From positions 115,658 to 179,657 of the forward strand of contig SIJG01000183.1 of NCBI GenBank assembly GCA_023374025.1: 64,000 nucleotides of DNA. The letters run 5' to 3'. Numbering within the stretch: the first letter of the stretch is position 1; each line of letters begins with the position of its first letter. The notes beneath the pieces are model-generated. The model was given only the letters and a program-made list of their open reading frames with translations. It was not told the DNA's origin and ran no database searches. Positions 31,957 through 41,058 of this stretch are shown one piece after another. This stretch comes from Heterodera schachtii (lineage: Eukaryota > Nematoda > Chromadorea > Rhabditida > Heteroderidae). Both the position numbers and the translations under genes were made by a program.

Positions 31957-32472
31957 ATGCCTTCAAAGCAAGAAATGCTGAAGAAGAGAAAGAAAGACGA
32001 GCACTTGCGACGGACGGAGAAATCTGTTAGTCCAGGTCGCTCACCTATCCCAAATTGCCCTCCTAAGGGCAATCCAAACTGTCCGATTTTGGACAACCCA
32101 TTAAGTGCAGATGGGAATGGGGCGGCATCGCCCCGGGGCTTTAACACCCCGAATTTAAGTGCTTTGCAATTAAGCATGCCGGCTTCTTCCATTGGAAGTA
32201 AAAGACGGTGTAGACACCCGAAAGCCGGAGATGAGGCAGTCACTGCTTCGCAAAATAGTGTGTCTTCAGTTGACACACAATTTACATCGGCCACTCAAAA
32301 CATTGAGTCATCGCCACACAGTAAAAAAGGAAGGATTTCAGAAATAGATTTAACTTTTGAACATGAGGCTCTTGCTTCAACGCCAGTTTCAACGCAGAGA
32401 AAACGTGGCAGACCTGTCAAAAAAAAGGCGGTCATGCAGGCTCAGGCAGGACCAAACCAAATGATTCTATGA
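31957..32472 (+). pseudogene. Helitron N-terminal region with AT-hook
   Basis: Begins at MPSKQEMLKKRKK; the ATG directly follows TTTGTTTTTCAG, a perfect nematode 3' splice site, so either a 5' exon or spliced-leader addition precedes it. The region is disordered, Ser/Pro-rich and basic, with RKRGRPVKKK, a canonical AT-hook that binds AT-rich DNA, near its end. The frame stops at 32470-32472; the neighbouring frame continues Ser-rich until the protease frame opens near 32590, so two single-base lesions are likely. Confidence 0.6.
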
Positions 32473-32592
32473 GTGAAAGCTCTTCAATGGACCAGAGCTC
32501 TGAAGCTGCCATAAATGTGGCGGTTTTGCCCAACGTGCCGGAAAAAATAAATTTCAGCACAGTGCCAATTAATTTCGCAACCACGCGGAATT

Positions 32593-34083
32593 TTGCCTGT
32601 AAAATTTGGAAATCTCAATGACGGCTTTGCTGCCACTTATTTGGCATACTTGGCAAGCATATCACAACGAAAAGTGGTCGTTGTTGACCCAATGGTATGG
32701 GAAAATGGCTTGGACAGAGTCATGCCTTACAAAAATATGACATTTGGGTACGACCTTAATGTTCCGGCAGAAGTTATACTTTTGCCAGTACATTTCCCTG
32801 GACATTGGACTCTCATTGTCCATGATGTTCAGTGCGGTACTCATTTTGCCGATTCTTTGCCTACCCCTTATGGCAGGTTGGATTGGCAACTGACGGATAA
32901 AATTAGAAAGATCATTTCTGACATTTTGCCGTCGGTAGTGTTGACCGGGATTGTTAATGACGTAAATCTTACGGTCCAACACGATGGAAATAGCTGCGGG
33001 TACTTTGTGTGCCTGTATGCTGAATCATGGCTTATGAACAATCGCACGTTTGATCTGCCAGATTTGTCCATCGATTATGAAAAGCGGCGCATATTGTGGC
33101 ACATTAACGAGCTTTATGGCACAGATAATGTGCCATACCATCCGAGGGAAGGGGTACCAACTCCTTGCTCAATTGTCTACCGACATGCGGATGATGCGCA
33201 GTCGACATCCAAGGCCGCTGAGCCAATGGAAGTTTATGCTCAAGATGACCTAATGATCATCGAACCGCAGATGAGTGGACAGGCATTTAATGCCATACTC
33301 ACCCAAGACCAAGTGGCCGGTGAAAATCAAGCTGACTCGCGTGGAGTTGTATCCGACTCTTGCATGCAGCAGGAGCCAATCGCGCAGGCTGACGATGTGA
33401 TATTTGTCAGGCCGAAAACGCCACCAAGGCGTTCTTTGCGTGTTCAAAAAAGGCTTTCGGCATCTGCAAGCCGTTCGCCTTCACCCAGACTAACAGTTCG
33501 GCCACGTGCTAATACACTGGGACCAGCAACACCGTTAACAAAACGTTGCCTTACGGTGCACAACGGCTGGCACTGCGCTGCTGCTGCAGCAAAACATTTT
33601 CCGGAATATTCTCATTCCGGAAATCTTGGTGACCACAAATGCCCCCATTGTGGAGCCCTTCTCTTCCTTCACGAAGACAGCAGCCTATGCTGCCGAAAAG
33701 GAAGAGTTGTGTTGCCAAAATTGAACCCACACCCTCAAGAGCTTATGGAGCTTATCGTTGGTGAAAACCAACCAAAACAGGGTAAAGAGTTTGTGCGACG
33801 CATGTCGCGTTATAATAACTTGCTCCAATTTGCAAGTGTTTCCGCTGGAAACAAGCCGAGCCCTGCTGGTGGTCCGATGGCCGTTATCCTTAACGGAGAA
33901 TTCCATCGCCGCATAAGCAGCATGCAGGCTGGGACAACCCAGATCCCTGGCTTTGGCCAGCTATACATTTTGGACCCAGTCGAGGCTATGGAAATGCGTC
34001 GAAACAACCCCATATTTACTGGGGAAATGTTAAAAACGAAGATGCGTTTGTGCAGGGTCATGAGCTTAATGAAGCGACCCTAG
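32593..34083 (+). pseudogene. Ulp1/C48 cysteine protease plus Helitron zinc finger
   Basis: A 496-codon frame. Residues about 60-150 carry the Ulp1 layout: catalytic His71 in GHWTLIV, Asp87 in FADSLP, Gln129 and Cys135 in QHDGNSCG. The C48 family cleaves ubiquitin-like modifiers. Residues 150-330 are linker with basic Arg/Ser-Pro stretches. Residues 350-367 (CPHCG...CC) form the zinc finger found at the N-terminus of Helitron Rep-helicases, followed by the conserved FGQLYILDP. The frame ends with a shift at an A run near 34030-34035; the next frame (from 34050) continues the same protein. The catalytic residues are intact, so the protease could have been functional until recently. Confidence 0.75.
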
Positions 34084-34721
34084 AGCTTTTGGTAGAAATG
34101 ATCCAAAAGTATCACCCTGCTACGCAAGCATATAAGCAGGCGCGTGAGCAGCTCCAGGAGCTCCTCAAAAAACAGAACCCGGAAGAACTCCGCTTCTTCC
34201 GTATGACTTTGTTGAATGAGCGCAGAACCCCTGCAGCTCTAAAGGACCCAAAGCTCCACCCGCACCAAATAATCACCCCTTCAACGGGTGAGGGAATGTT
34301 CGCAATTCACGCGGACCCAACTGGAGTACCCCCGCAAAAGGGGATTTGGGTCGAAAACAGGCAAGGGCAATTGAATGAAATTGCTCCTTTCAATCCTTGG
34401 ACTGACAACTTGACATACCCATTAATAAAGCCAATGGGCGACGATGGTTATATTACTGGCGTTAAATATGCTAGGCCGCCATCGCGAAAGCGAAAAAGCG
34501 ATCAAGATGTAGTCAGCCTATTCGACTCTGAGGCCGAATCAGACAATGATTCGTGTGAAACTCAGTCGGTTGCATCTTCTGATGCAGGGTCAGTTGCCTC
34601 TACGTCTTCACTTTATGGCCAAATTGACAAATCAAAAAAATATGTCTCCCTGCGAGATCATTGCAAATATTATCTCGCAATAAGGGAGGAAAACGTGAAG
34701 ACGCAATACCACCATATTTAG
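34050..34721 (+). pseudogene. Helitron middle region, shifted frame
   Basis: Continues from the previous frame (the GHELNEATLELL helix), with the Helitron segment leading to YVSLRDHCKYYLAIRE, the usual conserved 'lr.yy.yrl..R' block before Rep. The Ser/Asp-rich insertion at residues 155-195 is low-complexity. It ends in a frameshift near 34715. Confidence 0.7.
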
Positions 34722-34770
34722 CTGGATTCTTGATCAGGCCGCAAAAATAGATTGGCAAGTCGCCACATTT

Positions 34771-35241
34771 TTGCGCAGACCTGACATGGACCTGCGCGTC
34801 AGCACTCCAAAAAATTTGTTGCAGTATTTGGTCAACCAATACAACAAGCAGCAGGCACGGCAGAACCCCAATGCTCAACTGAGAACTGTTGATGACATTG
34901 GCAGTGTTGTTCGTTTTAACGATAATAATGTTAACTGCCTCCAATATTGGAAGAAAATGTATGAGAATTGCAATACCATTTTTGCGCGTTGTCATAACCC
35001 AAAAAAGGCGCGGCTCTTCATCACATTCACAAACAATCGTGAGTGGCCAGAGTTCAAAGCGAACTTATACAACAACGGTCAAGTATTCACTGACCGTTTT
35101 GATATGTGGATGCGTGTGTGGATCAGCAAAATTGATGAATTCCGCGAAGAACTTTACGAAAAAAAGTTCTTTGGAACAATCCTTGGATCAGGAGAGTTGA
35201 CACTCCCATCGCGGAAATGCACCGCCAAGTGCGCGAATTAA
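34771..35241 (+). pseudogene. Helitron Rep N-terminal part (copy 1), HUH lost
   Basis: 156 codons including RLFITFTNNREWPEF and VFTDRFDMWMRVW, characteristic of the Helitron_like_N domain. After FFGTILG the expected segment with the metal-binding HUH motif (normally ...GLPHAH...) is absent, and the sequence jumps to the region after it in another frame. This removes a core catalytic element of rolling-circle nicking. Confidence 0.75.
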
Positions 35242-36188
35242 TGCATTTGCAGCTGCACAGATGCAGCGAAAGTTGGTGTGGTACTCGTGACCAATATTAC
35301 GGTCGCTGCAAAAAGGGCTTCCCAGCCCCGTACTCCAAGTGCACGATTTTGCGGCCCGACAGGCCTGCGTTGTATTACCGGCCTGCACCCCAGGATGGTG
35401 GTGCCAATATTGAGGTCAACGGGTTAATATACGACAACTCACAGGTCGTGCCGTACAACCCTTATGTTTTACTACGCTACCGGGTACATCACAATGTGCT
35501 ATTTGCGTACGGTAACAAAGCAAATATAAAATATGCACTAAAGTACCCATTCAAAGGTCCTGGACATTGTTATGTCGAGTGCAAAGAAGAGTCCGGCAAC
35601 AAAATCGGTATCGATAAGCCGGCTCAATATGCCAAAATAAACTTCCGTGGTGCTACGGAGGCATATGCCGTTGTTAACTCAACACCATATGTTCGGCTTT
35701 CGCACCACTTTGTCAAATTGGCGATTCATTTGCCAAACCAACAGCGCATTGTATATAGGGCCTTCCAGCTGGTGAGCAAAGCTCAGCAAATCCAGCAAGG
35801 CACACTGCCGGAAACACAATGCTCAGCCTATTGGAAACAATGGCAAAATGAATGGCGGCATGATCCTAAGTTCAAGGACATGCTTTTCGAAAAGGTCCCG
35901 GAGCAATTCCGCTGGGATAAGGACAAATGGGTTCTTTACAAAAGGAAGCCCATCAAAAGGCCCCCAATTGGTCGAATTGTCCCTGTCCCACCAAAAGACC
36001 CGGAAAGGTTTGCGCTATATTCACTTATGCGCCACTTTCCCGGTGACCAACACCATCTTAAAATGGTCAATGGTCAGCCTTGCACCTCTTTTACTGATGC
36101 TGCAATAAGGCACGGTCTTCTTGAGGACGACAAAATCTGGGACAAAACTCTCGCTGAGGCTGCATTGCCACGATGCCTGATCAAATGA
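35217..36188 (+). pseudogene. Helitron Rep C-terminal part (copy 1)
   Basis: 323 codons. It has CSESWCG and CKKGFP (Cys motif), VVPYNPYVLLRY, and the double-Tyr motif in IKYALKYPFKG, the expected catalytic tyrosines of Helitron Rep. It ends at a frameshift near 36175, after which the next frame continues. Confidence 0.75.
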
Positions 36189-36376
36189 GGTGGCTCTTCA
36201 TGAGCATCCTCGTTTATGGCCAGCCCAGTAATGCCGTCGAATTGTGGAACAAGTACAAAGACCAAATGTACTTTCCTCAAGGCATTACCACACCGGCACA
36301 ACGCCAAGCAGCAGAGCTTGAAGCCCTAGCCGACATTGATTGGCGGCTGCCACAGCTGCTTTAACTTAAGCTGTGT
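36173..36376 (+). pseudogene. Rep-helicase linker, copy 1, truncated
   Basis: Continues Rep (RWLFMSILVYGQPSN and LWNKYKDQM) and then breaks at 36376 next to the inverted pair CACAGCT/AGCTGTG, where gypsy-derived sequence begins. Relative to copy 2 it has an extra C at about 36351. Confidence 0.7.
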
Positions 36377-37043
36377 GGTGAGCCAACTTGTTGCTGACAA
36401 GTTAATCTGTAGCACTTGGCTAACAGCTTGGCTTTTGTTGATAATTGACCTTCAATTTATTTCGACACAATTGGTGTACGAAATAATGGTGGCGATGAAG
36501 AATTGATTTCGACACAATTGGTGTTCGAAATTTCGCCTGAATTTATTTCACCGCTGACTTGTTCGAAATTGCACAATTTGTTGAATTTGTTCGAAGTAGG
36601 ACGGGCGTCGCCACTGTTTGTGCCGTAGAACAATTTATTTGTCAGTGGAAATTGGTGAAACAAATAAAGAAATGTGAAGAGGTCAAATCAATATTGGGGA
36701 ACAACAATATTTAAAAGAGGAGACAAATGCGGAGGAGAAGATGGGAGCAAAAGACAGAATGAATTGACGGGTCAATGGGATAACAAATGTGTGAGGGACT
36801 GAAATTAACATTTACAAATGCCAAAAAATAATAACATTTAAAATGTCGTCCCACATTTGCCAACCGAAAGGACACTTTATGAATGAATTTGTTGATGAAC
36901 AAAGACATAGTAGCTAATTAACTTATTTAAATATGTAATTATGCGTCCCATTTGCTCACTTTTGCTTCTGTATTTGGCGAATTCGTGACCAAATCAAACA
37001 TTTATTGCCTTTTTTAAAAAGTGTAAATTGTGGTATGGTGATA
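36377..37043 (-). repeat. error-rich copy of gypsy leader, LTR and genomic flank
   Basis: Matches 20797-21464: part of the leader, the whole 5' LTR (36614-36857), and about 180 bp of the non-element flank beyond the target site. Differences are almost only single-base length changes (for example CAAACTTG/CAACTTG, GACGGGG/GACGGG, ACAAAATG/ACAAATG, CCCAACA/CCCACA). Because host flank is included, this is not a simple solo LTR insertion. See the findings. Confidence 0.85.
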
Positions 37044-38581
37044 ACTGCGGCTCATTGCAAATATTCTCGCAATAAGGGAGGAAAACGTTGAAGACGCAAT
37101 ACCACCATATTTAGCTGGATTCTTGCTCAGGCCGCAAAAATAGATTGGCAAGTTCGCCAAACTTTTTGCGCAGACCTGACATGGACCTGCGCGTCAGCAC
37201 TACCACAAATTTGTTGCAGTATTGGTCAACCAATACAACAAGCAGCAGGCACGGCCGAACCCCAATGCTCAACTGAGAACTGTTGATGACATTGGCAGTG
37301 TTGTTCGTTTTAACGATAATAATGTTAACTGCCTCCAATATTGGAAGAAAATGTATGAGAATTGCAATACCATTTTTGCGCGTTGTCATAACCCAAAAAA
37401 GGCGCGGCTCTTCATCACATTCACAAACAATCGTGAGTGGCCAGAGTTCAAAGCGAACTTATACAACAACGGTCAAGTATTCACTGACCGTTTTGATATG
37501 TGGATGCGTGTGTGGATCAGCAAAATTGCTGAATTCCGCGAAGAACTTTACGAAAAAAGTTCTTTGGAACAATCCTTGGATCAGGAGAGTTGACACTCCC
37601 ATCGCGGAAATGCACCGCCAAGTGCGCGAATTAATGCATTTGCAGCTGCACAGATGCAGCGAAAGTTGGTGTGGTACTCGTGACCAATATTACGGTCGCT
37701 GCAAAAAGGGCTTCCCAGCCCCGTACTCCAAGTGCACGATTTTGCGGCCCGACAGGCCTGCGTTGTATTACCGGCCTGCACCCCAGGATGGTGGTGCCAA
37801 TATTGAGGTCAACGGGTTAATATACGACAACTCACAGGTCGTGCCGTACAACCCTTATGTTTTACTACGCTACCGGGTACATCACAATGTGCTATTTGCG
37901 TACGGTAACAAAGCAAATATAAAATATGCACTAAAGTACCCATTCAAAGGTCCTGGACATTGTTATGTCGAGTGCAAAGAAGAGTCCGGCAACAAAATCG
38001 GTATCGATAAGCCGGCTCAATATGCCAAAATAAACTTCCGTGGTGCTACGGAGGCATATGCCGTTGTTAACTCAACACCATATGTTCGGCTTTCGCACCA
38101 CTTTGTCAAATTGGCGATTCATTTGCCAAACCAACAGCGCATTGTATATAGGGCCTTCCAGCTGGTGAGCAAAGCTCAGCAAATCCAGCAAGGCACACTG
38201 CCGGAAACACAATGCTCAGCCTATTGGAAACAATGGCAAAATGAATGGCGGCATGATCCTAAGTTCAAGGACATGCTTTTCGAAAAGGTCCCGGAGCAAT
38301 TCCGCTGGGATAAGGACAAATGGGTTCTTTACAAAAGGAAGCCCATCAAAAGGCCCCCAATTGGTCGAATTGTCCCTGTCCCACCAAAAGACCCGGAAAG
38401 GTTTGCGCTATATTCACTTATGCGCCACTTTCCCGGTGACCAACACCATCTTAAAATGGTCAATGGTCAGCCTTGCACCTCTTTTACTGATGCTGCAATA
38501 AGGCACGGTCTTCTTGAGGACGACAAAATCTGGGACAAAACTCTCGCTGAGGCTGCATTGCCACGATGCCTGATCAAATGA
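37044..38581 (+). pseudogene. Helitron Rep, second copy
   Basis: Repeats 34656-36188 at an offset of 2393-2394 bp. From about 37265 it is almost base-identical, with one fewer A in the run near 37557 and one substitution (GAT/GCT near 37528). The stretch 37044-37260 has many single-base indels. It shares copy 1's missing HUH segment and its frameshift near the end of Rep, so duplication followed decay (or is an assembly product). Confidence 0.8.
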
Positions 38582-39325
38582 GGTGGCTCTTCATGAGCAT
38601 CCTCGTTTATGGCCAGCCCAGTAATGCCGTCGAATTGTGGAACAAGTACAAAGACCAAATGTACTTTCCTCAAGGCATTACCACACCGGCACAACGCCAA
38701 GCAGCAGAGCTTGAAGCCCTAGCCGACATTGATTGGCGGCTGCACAGCTGCTTTAACTTAAGCTGTGTGCATTTTGGCCTGCCAGACCCGCCAAACTCAA
38801 TTGCCAAAAATACAAATGCGGCAATTAATGAGTTTTTCTTTGGCGATGATGATTTGAATTTGCCGCCTGGCCAACCAAATCCTCGGCCTCAGCAAAACAC
38901 TCCTCCGCCACTCAACACCGACCAACAAGCGGTCTTTGAAGCTGTTGTTAAGGCAATTCAGTCGAACCCAAGGGATGCGACTGTACCTCGCCGATTCTTT
39001 ATATTCGGCGACGGAGGGACCGGGAAAACATTTCTGTTTGGCCAAATTATAAGGCGATTGCGGAAGACCCCATACAATCACAAAGTGCTTGCCACGGCAT
39101 CCACTGGGTGTGCAGCTATTTTGCTGCCGTATGGGAAGACAGCCCATTCCACCTTCCGACTGGGCAGAGATGTGTCGCTGGACAAGCTTCCAAGCATTCC
39201 GCTTGAGAGCTTCTTAGCCCGACGGATTCGTGAGGCACAACTCATCATCATTGATGAAATCACCATGCTTCACAATACGGTGATTGAGGTCATTGACCGT
39301 GTGTGCAAAGAAATGGCAATTCCCC
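38566..39325 (+). pseudogene. Helitron PIF1-like helicase, truncated
   Basis: Starts with the Rep-helicase linker also present in copy 1, then LNTDQQAVFEAV, Walker A GDGGTGKT (residues about 148-155), TASTGCAAILL, and Walker B IIIDEITMLH (about 227-236). Family members continue for several hundred more residues (GGDFRQ-type motif III to motif VI); here similarity stops at about residue 254. ATP binding could be retained but not a complete helicase. Confidence 0.85.
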
Positions 39326-39447
39326 AGTACAAGGAACTACATAGTGAGGATACTTTTATTATCGATTTTTTCCAATCGACAGCCTATTGGATTGGATTTT
39401 GGCGAGATAGTGCACCGTCTGACTTCTCTAACCTGGGTGGGTGGTAG
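39326..39447 (+). pseudogene. C-type-lectin-like exon fused to the helicase frame
   Basis: Right after CCCCAG at 39325 the frame continues ELHSEDTFIIDFF...AYWIGFWRD, which resembles the 'HSE.EN.F......YWIGL' core of C-type lectin domains, and stops after GGW. A CTGG|GTGGGT donor lies near 39430. It looks like one host exon abutting, or captured by, the Helitron. Only about 35 residues, so the assignment is tentative. The calcium and carbohydrate-binding loop is not present. Confidence 0.42.
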
Positions 39448-39562
39448 TTGTTTTTAATTTTATTTTCGCGCAGTTGTTTTTTTAAATTTTAAATTTAATT
39501 TTTAAATTTATTTTTCAATGCGCGAGATTTTTTTTTAAATTTAATTCCGAAAAAATTAAATT

Positions 39563-39628
39563 CGCAGGGTGGAGGAATTGAACCCGAGAGAGTGGGAGCT
39601 GAAGCTCTAACCACTAGGCCACGGAGGC
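39563..39628 (-). other. tRNA-like pol III sequence
   Basis: On the minus strand, A box TGGCCTAGTGG (39611-39621) and B box GGTTCAATTCC (39574-39584) match consensus, with a tRNA-Glu/Gly-like 5' part (GCCTCCGTGG). The 3' end (CACCCTGC) cannot pair with GCCTCCG and the T-stem is poor, so it is a tRNA-derived SINE head or pseudo-tRNA. TTTTTT follows about 20 bp downstream. Confidence 0.5.
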
Positions 39629-39675
39629 AGTTGGAGCAACGGGATTAATTGTTGTATTAGTGGGGATAATTTTCT

Positions 39676-39885
39676 CCCTCGTGGACCCCCTCCTCCTCGC
39701 GGACCCCTCCCCTCTTAGAGAGAGGGCGGCGGCGGGAGGCGGCGGAGAAAATCTCACGGACCCCTCCCTCCTCGGGCGGCGGCGGCGGGACGGACCCCTC
39801 CCCTCCTCGGGCGGCGGCGGCGGGACGGACCCCCTCCCCTCCTCGGGCGGCGGCGGCGGGAAGGACCCCCTCCCCTCCCTTGAGC
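39676..39885. repeat. CGG-rich ~36-bp minisatellite
   Basis: Three to four units of GGACCCCTCCCCTCCTCGGG followed by CGGCGGCGGCGGGA, plus an inverted relative at 39715-39750. GC content is extreme for this locus. Open frames across it are repeat artefacts. Confidence 0.85.
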
Positions 39886-39961
39886 GATTGACTTCTCGTG
39901 GACAAGTTCCCTTCTGTCATTGACAGACGAGAGACATCTCTCCTTCTGTCCATGACCGATG

Positions 39962-40245
39962 AATGCGCGATTTTTAAAAATTTTATTTTTAAATTTTTTT
40001 TACTTAAATAATTTAAATTGATTAAAATAATTTTTAAATAAAATAATATTTTTAAATTTCCAATTTAATTTTAATCTTTTTTTTTCTTACTTAACCACTT
40101 TGAATAAAAAACTAATTTTATTAAATTTCCAATATTTTAAAAATACAATTAATTTAAAAATGCAATTTATTTTTTTTTTAAATTTTTATCAACATTGTTA
40201 AAAATTTTTTAATAAAAATGCCTTGACATTCCGAATTACATAATT
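39962..40245. other. AT-rich spacer
   Basis: T/A runs, nothing recognised. GAATGCGCGATTTTTAAA at 39960 resembles CAATGCGCGAGATTTTT near 39517, so these may be two ends of one repeat enclosing the tRNA-like and CGG-rich sequence. Confidence 0.35.
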
Positions 40246-40612
40246 TCATTCTTCTTGCTGTCGACGTTCATCAGCCAGTTGTCGTTCTATTTCTTCATCA
40301 CGTTGGGCGCGTTGAAGAAGTGCAGCTTCAATTGCAGGGGCCCTTCGCTCACCGAAGAGAAAACGAATCTGAATTAATTTTTTTTTTATTTTGATTTACT
40401 AAATTTAAATTTAAAAAAATAATAATTTTATTATTTGAATTAAATAAACATACAATGCCCGGCTCCTCCCGCATCCAATTCAAGAGGAGATTTTCCTCAG
40501 CATCCTCAATTTGTGCGCGCACTTCGGGCTCCAAATCGGGCTGCTGTCGTGGTTGTTGTGCGCTGTTGATTTCGGGCACGTTTTGACTGGTCGAATCGTC
40601 GCGAGGAGACAT
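40246..40612 (-). CDS. small acidic coiled-coil protein, two exons
   Basis: Exon 1 is 40612-40454 (53 codons) and exon 2 is 40368-40246 (40 codons plus stop). GGCATT|GTATGT and TTAATTCAG|ATTCG flank an 85-bp intron at phase 0. ATG follows TTTTATTTTAG-AAAA, a likely splice or spliced-leader site. The 93-residue product is Gln/Glu/Asp-rich (EVRAQIEDAEEN, then ERQLADERRQQEE at the C-terminus), with helical, coiled-coil character and no signal peptide. It lies downstream of the small membrane protein and the capsid gene on the same strand, so it may belong to the Polinton remnant. Function unknown. Confidence 0.6.
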
Positions 40613-40772
40613 TTTTCTAAAATAAAAATATAGACATTTGAAAAAAAAATGAAATGGTGAAAATGAATTTAATAACTTCACCTTTATTTGATTTGCCACC
40701 GCCGCGGGAATTGATCAAAAAGATAAAGGCGTAACTAAACAATGTCACTACCAGCTTAGCTACACTGTCATC

Positions 40773-41018
40773 TTACTTTGAGTGAAAAAATATTGATGAT
40801 TGTCGTGGGAAATTTTGCATTTCATTAATGATTGTTTCCGCCTCGCTTTCGGATATATGTCCGCGGCGTTTGAGGAATTTTATTATTATAAACCAGCACA
40901 AGAGAAAAATGGGGAAAACAATTAGGTAATGTGAAAATAATAAAATATGAAAAATATTTTCGTCAGTTTCTTCGTGTGAATGCAACACCTCAATTTTAGG
41001 GATTGTCGTGTTCTTCAT
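40773..41018 (-). CDS. small single-pass membrane protein
   Basis: 81 codons, starting 40 bp after the capsid gene on the same strand. Residues 1-22 are polar (MKNTTIPKIEVLHSHEETDE), about 23-50 form a hydrophobic membrane segment (LIVFPIFLLCWFIIIKFL), and then comes the basic KRRGHIS and an acidic amphipathic tail (SEAETIINEMQNF). Small membrane proteins occur in Polinton/Maverick genomes, but I cannot match it to a named one. Close spacing suggests co-transcription with the capsid gene. Confidence 0.5.
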   Translation of the reverse strand: MKNTTIPKIEVLHSHEETDENIFHILLFSHYLIVFPIFLLCWFIIIKFLKRRGHISESEAETIINEMQNFPRQSSIFFHSK

Positions 41019-41058
41019 TTTTTTTCAATAACAAGCTGTCTTTTTTTTTATTTATAAT

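Larger units (their letters stand above)
31270..39325 (+). mobile_element. degenerate Helitron with C48 protease, partly duplicated
   Basis: Coding order: AT-hook disordered region, Ulp1-like protease, Helitron zinc finger, Rep, PIF1 helicase. The frame changes at several points (about 32465, 32590, 34035, 34720, 35170, 36175) and Rep lacks its HUH segment. The part from about 34656 to 36376 is repeated at about 37050-38768 (offset about 2394 bp), with a copy of gypsy LTR plus flank in between. The helicase is cut off after Walker B. I do not see a 5' TC terminus or 3' hairpin-CTRR end, so the borders are approximate. Confidence 0.8.

Noticed and set aside
32662..38700. Minus-strand frames opposite the Helitron genes
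   Set aside because: Shadows. The plus strand carries recognisable protease, Rep and helicase motifs.
39657..39953. Gly/Ala/Arg-rich frames over the CGG minisatellite on both strands
   Set aside because: The repeat is open in several frames because its unit length is near a multiple of three; no start context or domain.
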